NCBI GenBank assembly: GCA_902801155.1
Contig: CADCHG010000020.1
Coordinates: 1-62,863, forward strand
Length of the DNA stretch: 62,863 nucleotides
Direction: 5' to 3'
From: an uncultured Prevotellaceae bacterium
GTDB taxonomy: Bacteria; Bacteroidota; Bacteroidia; Bacteroidales; Bacteroidaceae
The position numbers and the translations under genes are program-made. Below the pieces are notes generated by a model, which worked only from the letters and a program-made list of their open reading frames with translations, was not told the DNA's origin and ran no database searches. How positions within the stretch are numbered: the stretch's first letter is position 1; every line of letters starts with the position of its first letter. This document shows positions 28,588-37,284 of this stretch, piece by piece.

Positions 28588-30396
28588 TTATTTTTTCTTT
28601 GGCTGATCTACAAGTTCATTCTTCTCAATAGTCCAATCCTTGCGCTGTGACATTCCGTTATCATTACCGAGGAACATCTTAGCCGCATTCTTGTCACCCT
28701 TGAGATTCCAGTTAAGCCATGCAAGAGCAGGAATAGAGAACTCGCCACCGTAAGGCTGGCTGTATGTACCGCCATGACCAACAGGATAGTTAACTGCGAT
28801 AGCAGGAACGTGCTTGATTCTCTTGAAGTCATCCATACCGTTCTCGTATGCTATGTCATCCTTACCACCAAGTACATACATGATTGGCACCTTGATCTCA
28901 TTAAGCTTATCCTTTGATGGCATTGGCATACCAGGAACGGCAGAACCAGCATTATTATTATTGAAAAGTCCGCTATTCATAATCATGAGAAGAGAGATAC
29001 GTGGATCGGCAGAGTTAGAGAGAGTCTGAAGACCACCGCATGACATACCTGCCACACAAATCTTCTTCACGTTGATCTTACCATAATAAGGAGAGTTCTT
29101 GTCACTATTCTGAGCCATAATCCAGTCAATTGACTCTAACTGCTGCTCAGAAACTGAACGCTCATATTTCCAGCCATTTACACCTGGTGCAGGATAATAG
29201 CCTGTTGCTATTACCATATAGCCGTGAGATGCTATCTCGTTGAGGAAGTTCATATGCTCGAAAGGAGAGTTGTTGCAAGCTCCGTTACCCCAAACAAGTA
29301 CTGGTAGAGGATTCTTCTTATTGAACTTTGACAAATCCTGTGGGCAGAAGATTGTGTGTGCCTTCAGACTTGCCTCTTCCTTCATGATAGCTGGATATGC
29401 GCCTGTACCGCCCTTCTCAAGGATACTTGACTTAGGGTCAAGACGAGCAGAATTGAACCACTCAACCATTTTCTTCAGGTTCTCAGGAGTGTACATGTTA
29501 AAGCCGTGACCACCTTCTGGTTCCTCTACGAGGAATGACTTCACGCCATTAGCCTGAAGTTTGTCATAGAACAAAGAGCCTTGGCAATGAGGAACTACAT
29601 TATCCTTGATACCGTGGAAGATTCCTACTGGAACATCCTGTGGGTCAACATAGTAAAGAGCAGAAAGCATTTCGTAGTTGTCAGTATGTCCTTCCTTGTC
29701 CATGCCCATTACGGCAACCTCTGGACTCTTAGGATCTTTTGCTACACCGTCACAATCCATGTGGAGGAGATCAACAGGACCAGACCATTCACAGCATGCG
29801 TTCACATTACTCTCATAGTCGGTAAAGATACCGAGTTTACCCTCGATGTCATATTCCTGAGTACCGCATTTTGCCACTTTCACACCATTCGATGTAGCCA
29901 TCACAGAAGCAAGGTGAGCACCTGATGAGAAACCTGAAGTAGCGATGAATGATGGATCGAGTTTGAACTTCTTAGCCTTTGCGCGGAGGAAACGCACAAC
30001 AGCCTTGATGTCGTTGATCTGTGCAGGCCACTTAGCATCCATACTTGAGCGGTGGTTAGGTGTTACTACAGCATAGCCAGCCTCAAGGAGAGCAGCACAG
30101 ATAGTATTGATATCAGCCATACCCTTAGAGCTATTGCTGAACCATGCGCTACCGTAGATATGTACCACTACTGGGAATTTTTCCACGCCCTCTTTCTTTG
30201 GGATGTAGATGTCGAGGTTGTGATACTCTTCACCATCACCTACATAGTTGATGTCACGATAAATCTTGCTACAAAGGCTGTCAGCACGATTGTTTTTTAA
30301 CTGCTGGCCGCCAAATCCGAAAGGACCAGGCTGTTGTGCCTTTGCAGGCATCAAGCAAGCAGCCATGAGAATAATTGATGAAAGAAAAGTTTTCAT
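28588..30396 (-). CDS. Two-domain alpha/beta-hydrolase esterase (putative acetyl or feruloyl esterase)
   Basis: About 602 aa from the ATG at 30396. That start is preferred over one at 30453 because it begins a proper signal peptide (MKTFLSSIILMAACLMPAKA) and avoids overlap with the upstream GH43. The N-terminal domain (about 25-330) has an oxyanion region VVVHIYGSAWFS and nucleophile motif GFSSG (S157). The C-terminal domain (about 350-600) is a second hydrolase with VLVWGNGACNNSP and nucleophile motif AGMSCGG near 449. Both domains look catalytically competent. In xylan loci such proteins remove acetyl or hydroxycinnamoyl esters. Confidence 0.8.
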   Translation of the reverse strand: MKTFLSSIILMAACLMPAKAQQPGPFGFGGQQLKNNRADSLCSKIYRDINYVGDGEEYHNLDIYIPKKEGVEKFPVVVHIYGSAWFSNSSKGMADINTICAALLEAGYAVVTPNHRSSMDAKWPAQINDIKAVVRFLRAKAKKFKLDPSFIATSGFSSGAHLASVMATSNGVKVAKCGTQEYDIEGKLGIFTDYESNVNACCEWSGPVDLLHMDCDGVAKDPKSPEVAVMGMDKEGHTDNYEMLSALYYVDPQDVPVGIFHGIKDNVVPHCQGSLFYDKLQANGVKSFLVEEPEGGHGFNMYTPENLKKMVEWFNSARLDPKSSILEKGGTGAYPAIMKEEASLKAHTIFCPQDLSKFNKKNPLPVLVWGNGACNNSPFEHMNFLNEIASHGYMVIATGYYPAPGVNGWKYERSVSEQQLESIDWIMAQNSDKNSPYYGKINVKKICVAGMSCGGLQTLSNSADPRISLLMIMNSGLFNNNNAGSAVPGMPMPSKDKLNEIKVPIMYVLGGKDDIAYENGMDDFKRIKHVPAIAVNYPVGHGGTYSQPYGGEFSIPALAWLNWNLKGDKNAAKMFLGNDNGMSQRKDWTIEKNELVDQPKKK

Positions 30397-30437
30397 TTGG
30401 TTATGAGTTATTGTTGTTATTAAATAAAATGACTTTT

Positions 30438-31802
30438 TTACTCCATTTTCCACCAGTCGAAGTTGAAGAGATTGCGCTTCTGCATCTTTCCACCCTTGAA
30501 CACTAAGTAGAGGTCGTGCTTGCCACTTGCGTTAGTGAGGTTTGTGGTAAACTCCTGATACTTGAACTTGGTGTTAGGCACGGAAATCTTGCCAATCATT
30601 GGTCCGTCAACATCGTCAAGGTGAAGTTCCATCTCACCACCATAGAGATGAGCAGAACAAGAAGCCGTGAACTTCTTTGCGCCCTTGCCGAAGTCAACAC
30701 CCTTGAGCATGATGTACTCGCCATCATCAATATCTGTAACAAAGAGTGTAGGATTCCAAGGACCGGAAGGATTCTCGCGCGTTGTCTTCAGACCATATCC
30801 CCAAGCCATTGTCTCTGCCTGAACCTGACGGAAAGGGTTGAATGAGCCTACCTGTTCGAGTTTGCAATCCTGGAAGTATGGAAGTTCCTGAATAGTGCCG
30901 TCTGCATTATATGTCATCTCGGCAGCAGAAACAGAACGCTGCTCTGCATGACGGCTTGTCTCAAGACGGAAAATGTCATAGTTCAAGCCAAAGCAGTATG
31001 ACTTGCCCTTATAGTCGATGATACCAGGATGATTGCCACGAGTACGTGGAGTATGATCCATGATATGTCCCTTATACTCCCAAGGACCAGTTGCACTCTT
31101 GCTCATGGCATAGCCGATACCCTCTGGACAGCAGGTTGAGGCAAATGCCATATAGTAGCATTTCTCGCCCTTTGCATTCTTGCGGCTCCAGAACCAAGGT
31201 CCTTCCTGATAGTCCTTGATTTTAGGATGCTCCACAATTTCTCCAGAATAAGATATCATATCCTCGTTGAGCTTAACCATATAGAGGTTTGGATTACCCC
31301 AATACATATATGCCTGTCCGTCATCATCAATCCATACGGTTGGGTCAATGTCGTACCAATGCTCTTTCTGCCAAACAAGTGGCTTTCCGAGTGGGTCTTT
31401 GTAAGGACCGAAAGGTGAGTCTGCAACAAGAACACCTATTCCATTGCCATGAATAGGACAATACATGTACCATTTTCCATTACGCTCAATGACCTGTTCT
31501 GCCCATGCGCCATTATTACCTTTGTACCACTCAAAGTTTCTGAGAGAAGCCACAGCTCCGTGATCCTCCCAGTTCACCATATCAGTAGAGGTATAGAGAA
31601 GCCAGTCCTTCATCATGAAGCCCCCCGCTCCATCTTCATCGTGAGTGGTGAAGAGATAGACGGTATCGCCATGCACGTAAGGTGCAGGGTCAGCTGTGTA
31701 CTTTGTCTGGATAATAGGCATATTGAGCTGTGCAAAAGCTGAAGTAGAGCAAAGCATAGCCGCCATTGTAATTGCCTTGGATAGTGTTTTAGTTTTAAGC
31801 AT
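30438..31802 (-). CDS. GH43 glycosidase with C-terminal CBM6-like domain
   Basis: 454 aa; signal peptide about 1-25 (TSAFAQ). The catalytic triad is visible: D38 (YTADPAPYV), D153 (YDIDPTVWIDDDGQ) and E200 (YQEGPWFW). The C-terminal 130 residues (QVQAETMAWGYGLKT..., GVDFGKGAKKFTASCSAH) are CBM6-like. This architecture is common in arabinoxylan arabinofuranohydrolases. The closest relative in the window is the GH43 at 39488-40894. Confidence 0.88.
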   Translation of the reverse strand: MLKTKTLSKAITMAAMLCSTSAFAQLNMPIIQTKYTADPAPYVHGDTVYLFTTHDEDGAGGFMMKDWLLYTSTDMVNWEDHGAVASLRNFEWYKGNNGAWAEQVIERNGKWYMYCPIHGNGIGVLVADSPFGPYKDPLGKPLVWQKEHWYDIDPTVWIDDDGQAYMYWGNPNLYMVKLNEDMISYSGEIVEHPKIKDYQEGPWFWSRKNAKGEKCYYMAFASTCCPEGIGYAMSKSATGPWEYKGHIMDHTPRTRGNHPGIIDYKGKSYCFGLNYDIFRLETSRHAEQRSVSAAEMTYNADGTIQELPYFQDCKLEQVGSFNPFRQVQAETMAWGYGLKTTRENPSGPWNPTLFVTDIDDGEYIMLKGVDFGKGAKKFTASCSAHLYGGEMELHLDDVDGPMIGKISVPNTKFKYQEFTTNLTNASGKHDLYLVFKGGKMQKRNLFNFDWWKME

Positions 31803-31860
31803 GATTGTAAATCTTTTTTGTTAATGGTAGTTTTTAAACGAAATTGTCATAAGAAGGAAG

Positions 31861-31970
31861 CAAGTCCAATTCAGCTCCAATCCAGGTCCAATGTAAGTCC
31901 AATCCAACACCTATTCTGAATTGGAGTCAGATGGGACTTACAACGGACTTACAACGGATTCACAACGGAC
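31861..31970. repeat. 11-bp tandem repeat array C between GH3 and GH43 genes
   Basis: The first block has units AGCTCCAATCC, AGGTCCAATGT and AAGTCCAATCC. The second block has GACTTACAACG, GACTTACAACG and GATTCACAACG, also with an 11-bp period and roughly the reverse complement of the first. It directly abuts the GH3 stop codon. It is related in design and partly in sequence to arrays A and B. Confidence 0.65.
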
Positions 31971-34571
31971 TTACTCTACCTTTATTCCGATGGCCTTTAT
32001 TGCATCGGAAGAGTTGCCATATACAAGCTCGTAAGAGCCTTCCTTTGTGTGTATGGTGTTTGTACCCTCATCAAACCACTCAAGGCTCTTGTCGTTGATG
32101 GTGATAGTGGCATTGACTGTCTGACCAGCCTTTACGTCTACACGCTTATAGGCACGCAACTGCTTTATAGGACCATTAGGGTCGCTTGGGTTCTTAACAT
32201 ATACCTGAACAACCTCTGTGCCATCCTTCTTGCCCTTATTGGTAACAGGGATGGTCATTGTAACGGTCTGTCCCTTAGTTATTTTATCAGCAGAGAGAGT
32301 AGCATTGCCAATCTCGAAGTCGGTATATGAAAGTCCATAGCCGAAAGGATAGAGTGGCTTGTCGTTCTTCATATAGCGATATGTGCGACCAGCCATGTTA
32401 TAGTCCTCGAAATCACCGAGCTGCTCTGAGTTCTTATAGAATGTGATTGGGAGCTTACCGCTTGGATTAACCTTGCCATAGAGCACGTCAGCCACAGCCT
32501 CACCGCCCTTCATGCCAGGATACCAAGCCTGTAGGATAGCGTCACATGACTCTGTCTCTGGCTGAAGTCCGATTGCAGAGCCTGAGCAGTTTACATAGAT
32601 AACCTTCTTGCCGGCAGCCTTGAGTGCCTTGAGGAAGTTACGCTGAACGGCAGGAAGCTCGATGTTTGTGCGGTCTCCACCCTTGAAGCCTTCGATAGTA
32701 ACAGGCATTTCCTCACCTTCGAGTGAAGCTGCAATACCACCTACGAAGACAATCTTGTCATATCCTGCGAGCTTCTTGATGATATCATCATAGTTGATGA
32801 TTGACTCTGTACCTACATTTACGCGGATACTTGCACCCCATGTAGGAACGTGAGCAAAGTGAATCTCAATCTTGTATTCCTTGCCAGCCTCTACCTGAAT
32901 AGGTGTGCGGGTAGGGGTTACGCGCCATGTATTGAACTTCTGCTTTACCTCACCATTAACGATAACGTCAAAGTCAGAAACAGACTCTACGTTGATAACC
33001 ACCTCGCCTGACTTCTTAGGACGGAAAACTGTCTCATACTGAGCGCTGAAGTCTGTTAGGTTTACACCTGGAGCCCACTGATAGTTACCTGCTGTTGTCT
33101 TGAAGAAAGGAGAAGCGTGCCAGAGTGTTGCGACAGGAGCACCCTCGCGCTTTGCATTATTCCAGAAAGTACCCTTGAAACCCTTCTTCCCCTCGAATGA
33201 AAGCTGGTCGAATACGTCTGTAACAATCTTATTATCAGTAAGGTCGCATCCCTGCATATACTTTGCCTTTTTGTTGTAGAGACGTACACCATCAAGAACG
33301 GTAGATGTAGTTGTAGGAGTACCGTTATAGTTACCCCACATCATCACCTTGTCGTTTGCGTTAGGACCAATGACAGCTACCTTCTCATTCTTAGCAAGAG
33401 GAAGTACGTTGTTATTGTTCTGGAGAAGTACGATAGACTGACGAGCGATGTCAAGGGCAATCTGAAGATGCTCCTTGCTCTCAAGTACAGAAGATGGTAT
33501 CTTGCTCCATTCTACGAGTGAAGGTTCATCCATTTCACCGAGGTCGAAACGTCCTTCAAGCAGACGGATAACGTGCTTGTCAACCTCTGATTCCTTGATA
33601 AGATCACGCTTAACTGCCTCTGGAATACTCTTGTAGGCATAGTTGAAACCACACTCTACATCAGTACCGGCAAGTGTGGCACGGGCAGAAGAGTGAACGG
33701 CATCACTTGCCACCTTATGATTCTCGTGGATATCAGAAACAGCTCCACAGTCACTTACTACGAGATACTTGAAGCCCCACTCGTTACGGAGAATATCCTG
33801 AAGCAGACGTGTGCTTGAGCAGCAAGGCTCATTGTCATAGCGCTGGTATGCACACATCACCTCACGAACCTTTGACTCCTCTACAAGATACTTGAAGGCA
33901 GGAAGATATGTTTCCCAGAGGTCACGAGCAGAGATGTTATTGATATCTGCTGTGTGACGGCTCCACTCTGGTCCTGAGTGAACGGCATAGTGCTTTGCAC
34001 AAGCCCAGAGCTTGCGATACTTGGAATTCTCAGGTCCCTGAAGGCCACGTACAACGGCATCACCCATGAGTGAGCTGAGGTATGGATCCTCACCATATGT
34101 CTCCTGACCGCGTCCCCAACGTGGGTCACGGAATATGTTTACGTTAGGTGTCCAGACAGAGAGGGCATGGAAACGCAGAACATCATCACCTGATTTCTGC
34201 AACTCATTCCACTTGGCACGTGCTTCTGTGCTGACAGCGTCGAACACCTTATATACCAAATCATTATTAAATGAAGCAGCCATACCGATAGGCTCAGGGA
34301 AGTTGGTCACATTTCCCATATTGGCATAGCCATGAAGAGCCTCGCTCCACCACTGCCAGTGCTTAATGCCGAAACGTGGAATTGCAGGAGAGTCATCGAG
34401 CATAAGAGATGCCTTCTCCTCAAGTGTGAGACGTGAACACAAATCCACAGCACGCTCATGAGCTGAGAGTGATGTATTCTGATAAGGATACTGCTGGGCA
34501 TAGCAGCCCAATACTGCCTTTCCTGAAGGCAAAACTCCTGAAAATAGTAGAGCTAATAGAACTTTCTTCAT
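31971..34571 (-). CDS. GH3 beta-glycosidase with PA14 insertion, probable beta-xylosidase
   Basis: 866 aa; signal peptide about 1-25 (SGKAVLGCYAQQ). The GH3 N-terminal barrel carries PRWGRGQETYGEDPYL and the nucleophile motif YLVVSDCGAVSDI (Asp near 272). The C-terminal alpha/beta sandwich is interrupted by a PA14-like domain (about 480-620, FKGTFWNNAKREG). It resumes with KIVFVGGIAASLEGEEM and ends with a fibronectin III-like domain (about 770-840, TEVVQVYVKNP). The VSDCGA form is typical of GH3 beta-xylosidases in Prevotella. It acts on xylooligosaccharides in the periplasm. Confidence 0.9.
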   Translation of the reverse strand: MKKVLLALLFSGVLPSGKAVLGCYAQQYPYQNTSLSAHERAVDLCSRLTLEEKASLMLDDSPAIPRFGIKHWQWWSEALHGYANMGNVTNFPEPIGMAASFNNDLVYKVFDAVSTEARAKWNELQKSGDDVLRFHALSVWTPNVNIFRDPRWGRGQETYGEDPYLSSLMGDAVVRGLQGPENSKYRKLWACAKHYAVHSGPEWSRHTADINNISARDLWETYLPAFKYLVEESKVREVMCAYQRYDNEPCCSSTRLLQDILRNEWGFKYLVVSDCGAVSDIHENHKVASDAVHSSARATLAGTDVECGFNYAYKSIPEAVKRDLIKESEVDKHVIRLLEGRFDLGEMDEPSLVEWSKIPSSVLESKEHLQIALDIARQSIVLLQNNNNVLPLAKNEKVAVIGPNANDKVMMWGNYNGTPTTTSTVLDGVRLYNKKAKYMQGCDLTDNKIVTDVFDQLSFEGKKGFKGTFWNNAKREGAPVATLWHASPFFKTTAGNYQWAPGVNLTDFSAQYETVFRPKKSGEVVINVESVSDFDVIVNGEVKQKFNTWRVTPTRTPIQVEAGKEYKIEIHFAHVPTWGASIRVNVGTESIINYDDIIKKLAGYDKIVFVGGIAASLEGEEMPVTIEGFKGGDRTNIELPAVQRNFLKALKAAGKKVIYVNCSGSAIGLQPETESCDAILQAWYPGMKGGEAVADVLYGKVNPSGKLPITFYKNSEQLGDFEDYNMAGRTYRYMKNDKPLYPFGYGLSYTDFEIGNATLSADKITKGQTVTMTIPVTNKGKKDGTEVVQVYVKNPSDPNGPIKQLRAYKRVDVKAGQTVNATITINDKSLEWFDEGTNTIHTKEGSYELVYGNSSDAIKAIGIKVE

Positions 34572-34576
34572 TTTAA

Positions 34577-37189
34577 TTAATGTATGTATTTTTTACCGTT
34601 TACGATATAGATCTTTCCTTTTTCTAATACCTTGACACGCTGTCCGAGGAGGTTATATGGGGTTGGCGTTGAGAGATTAGGGGTAAGTATCTGAGGCGTG
34701 ATGCTTGTCTCTTCAACATCAACCGACTCCCTAAGCGCTGCGTGAACACCCCAATAGGCAGGTTTCTTGGTGAGATTAGAGTTGAATAACAGAGGATTCC
34801 TGCCTGTGCGCCATGTGAGGTCATCAGAGAGTCCCCATATCAAGAGCGATTTGCAGTTATCATGCTTCATTGCTATGTGTGCCATACTATAGAAGCCTAA
34901 AGCCTGTTTCTGAAGGTTCTCCTCCGACTTGTCGTCAATACCAAGGTCAAGCTCCGTGATACGACACTCAAAGCCTGCATCCTTGAAACGTGCTATGTTG
35001 GCATCAATGGCAGAAGCGTAGTTGAAACCAGCATCCATGTGGGCTTGTAATCCTACTCCGTGGATAGGTATGTTGCTTTTACGCAGACGCATGGCAAGGT
35101 TATACAGAGCCTCGCTCTTGCCCCAGCCTTTTGCCTCCACACCATAGTCGTTGAGGATTAGGATGGCATCTGGATCATACTTATGTGCCCAAACGAAAGC
35201 GGAGTCAAGGAAGTCCTCGCCTATGCCTGTTGCCCATACTGAAGGACGAAGGTCATAACCGTTAGGGTTGGAGTATATGGTCTGCTGATTGTCGGATAGC
35301 ACCTCATTTGCTACATCCCATTCCGCTACCTTACCCTTCCAGTGCGTCACCACGTTCTTTATATGGTTGTGCAGAATGTCAAGCAACTGTTTACGGGTAA
35401 AATTGTTTGTATTCTTTATACCATCAGAGGTAAGCCATGAAGGCACCTGAGAATGCCATGCGAGTGTATGACCACGAACACGCATGTTATGACGCTTTGC
35501 AAAGTTCACGAGACGATCACCGTCGTTGAAGCTGAAACTGCCCTTACTTGGCTCAACGGCATCAAACTTCATCTCATTCTCGCAAACCACCATGTTATAT
35601 TCCTTAGCAATGAGGGCAGAGCGCGACTCACTGTCGTTATCCACGTTTATCTTCCATACAGGTACGCAAGTGCCGATGAACGAGCCTTCCTTCTCGGCAT
35701 ACTCACGCAAAGATGTTGCGTCCTGTTTTTCCTCTGCAAGATCAGGCAATACGTAATCCTCGGAAGTCTGTTCCTCGTCCTTATCCTCTATATCGCCTTG
35801 ACCTGAATAAGCAAGCGAAGTGACACGTGCCACTACCTTGAAGCCTTCATCTGTAAGCTGTTGCTCAACCTTCCAGCTATATGCTTTTGGGTAGATGACG
35901 TTGAAATCCCATGTCACATCCTGATAAGCTGTCTTGCCCTTAGCAGATAGGAGAACGAACTCATCCCCTTCGTGAAGGTCTGCATCCTTGGTAAGCTGAA
36001 TACGAAGACGAGGCATCTGTTCTGAAACAGAGAAATCCTGATTAATGTTATAGTAAGACACAGAGCCTTCCACCTCTACCTTGTCATAGCTCTCGACAGA
36101 CGAAATCTCGCAGTCTATGCGTGCTGTTGGACGGAGAATGAGCGTCACATCCTGATTCTTGGCATAGTCGGCAAAGACAAGAGTACCAATATTGTCATCG
36201 CCCGGCTGAAGAATGCCATACACGTTAGTGGTGGCTGAGATATTGCCTGTTCCTCCACCTATTGCATCCTTCATTATGTTAAGACCCACGGCATTTGTAG
36301 TGCCAGTGCCACCAGATAGCTTCTTTGCCTTTGCCTCAGCAACATCGTTATTGATGAGCACACGACCGCCCAGCACCCTGATACCTCCGTTTATAATATT
36401 CTTGTTACCTGTTATGCGGTAAGTGCCAAGACCTTCCTTCACTATACCCACCTGCGTGTCCATATTGTCATCAACAGGAGAGATACGTCCGGCAAGAACA
36501 GCATCATCGTCAGAATATCCCAGTACATAGTATGAGCTGTTTCCTGACTTTGCCTTTGCGTATCCGTATATCTGACTTCCTTCTTCTGTGTCAAGATGTC
36601 CAATGCGGATACCGCGAGTTCCCGATTCTGCAGCAAGCGTAGCACCCTTATGCAGAGTCACTTTGCTTGTTGCCAACGTGCTGTTAGCCTTACCCTCAGC
36701 CATATCCTTAAAGGCAGCATCTGGGTTAAAAGTCTTGCCGTTGTGCATCCACATCAGACCATAGAAACCATTTGTTGTGGATAGATCCTTATATGGCCAT
36801 ATATGTACATCGCCCTTGAACTTCGACCAGTCAGGACTCTTCTTATCCTTATCTCCGATATATGTGCGCTCACCACCGGAATAGATATCTATGCGCCCCT
36901 CACCCGTCACAGGACATTGGATATATGTGTAGCGAGCTGTCTTGAGAATGAGGTTAGACCCCTCAAGCATATTCAGCGGTGTAGAGAACACCACGTATGA
37001 GGAAGATGTGTTCTGCTTGCTTATATCCTTGGTGACAGTCCCCTCGATTGTGAGAGGGGTATCGGCATAGGAGTAGCCTAAACAGAACCACATAAGGAGA
37101 CCCACCCCCAAGCCCCTCCCGTAAAGGGAGGGGAGTAGATAGTATTTTTTGCTAAAAGATTCTGCTATTTTACGAAATGTATTATGCAT
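34577..37189 (-). CDS. GH10 endo-1,4-beta-xylanase with N-terminal beta-helix-like domain
   Basis: 870 aa. The GH10 catalytic domain fills about 500-835: NMVVCENEMKFDAVEP, VRGHTLAWHSQVPSW, the acid/base motif WDVANEVLSD (E near 628) and the nucleophile motif RITELDLGI (E near 745). The first 480 residues are unusual: Gly/Asn/Ser/Thr-rich strands such as KLSGGTGTTNAVGLNI and GILQPGDDNIGTLVFADYA, like autotransporter-associated beta-strand repeats. The tail NLLGQRVKVLEKGKIYIVNG is the Prevotella C-terminal motif. The signal region (LLPSLYGRGLGVGLLMW) is encoded by a GC-rich palindromic repeat that is also found inverted just upstream. Confidence 0.9.
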   Translation of the reverse strand: MHNTFRKIAESFSKKYYLLPSLYGRGLGVGLLMWFCLGYSYADTPLTIEGTVTKDISKQNTSSSYVVFSTPLNMLEGSNLILKTARYTYIQCPVTGEGRIDIYSGGERTYIGDKDKKSPDWSKFKGDVHIWPYKDLSTTNGFYGLMWMHNGKTFNPDAAFKDMAEGKANSTLATSKVTLHKGATLAAESGTRGIRIGHLDTEEGSQIYGYAKAKSGNSSYYVLGYSDDDAVLAGRISPVDDNMDTQVGIVKEGLGTYRITGNKNIINGGIRVLGGRVLINNDVAEAKAKKLSGGTGTTNAVGLNIMKDAIGGGTGNISATTNVYGILQPGDDNIGTLVFADYAKNQDVTLILRPTARIDCEISSVESYDKVEVEGSVSYYNINQDFSVSEQMPRLRIQLTKDADLHEGDEFVLLSAKGKTAYQDVTWDFNVIYPKAYSWKVEQQLTDEGFKVVARVTSLAYSGQGDIEDKDEEQTSEDYVLPDLAEEKQDATSLREYAEKEGSFIGTCVPVWKINVDNDSESRSALIAKEYNMVVCENEMKFDAVEPSKGSFSFNDGDRLVNFAKRHNMRVRGHTLAWHSQVPSWLTSDGIKNTNNFTRKQLLDILHNHIKNVVTHWKGKVAEWDVANEVLSDNQQTIYSNPNGYDLRPSVWATGIGEDFLDSAFVWAHKYDPDAILILNDYGVEAKGWGKSEALYNLAMRLRKSNIPIHGVGLQAHMDAGFNYASAIDANIARFKDAGFECRITELDLGIDDKSEENLQKQALGFYSMAHIAMKHDNCKSLLIWGLSDDLTWRTGRNPLLFNSNLTKKPAYWGVHAALRESVDVEETSITPQILTPNLSTPTPYNLLGQRVKVLEKGKIYIVNGKKYIH

Positions 37190-37280
37190 AATTCTTCAAC
37201 TTTTCATATATCTTTTCCCTTATAGCGATAAGTTGTATCTATTCCCCTCCCTTTATGGGAGGGGTTCAGGGGTGGGGCTC
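37085..37280. repeat. GC-rich palindromic repeat, opposed pair at the GH10 start
   Basis: One copy (about 37092-37143; CCCCTCCCGTAAAGGGAGGGG) lies inside the GH10 signal-peptide coding region. An inverted copy (about 37222-37280; CCCCTCCCTTTATGGGAGGGG) lies upstream in the GH97-GH10 gap, preceded by TAGCGATAAGTTGTATCTA. Together they form a large inverted repeat around the GH10 start. Confidence 0.65.
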
Positions 37281-37284
37281 TCTT

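Noticed and set aside
30397-30453. Upstream start of the double esterase
   Set aside because: It would overlap the upstream GH43 end and put 19 polar residues before a perfect signal peptide.
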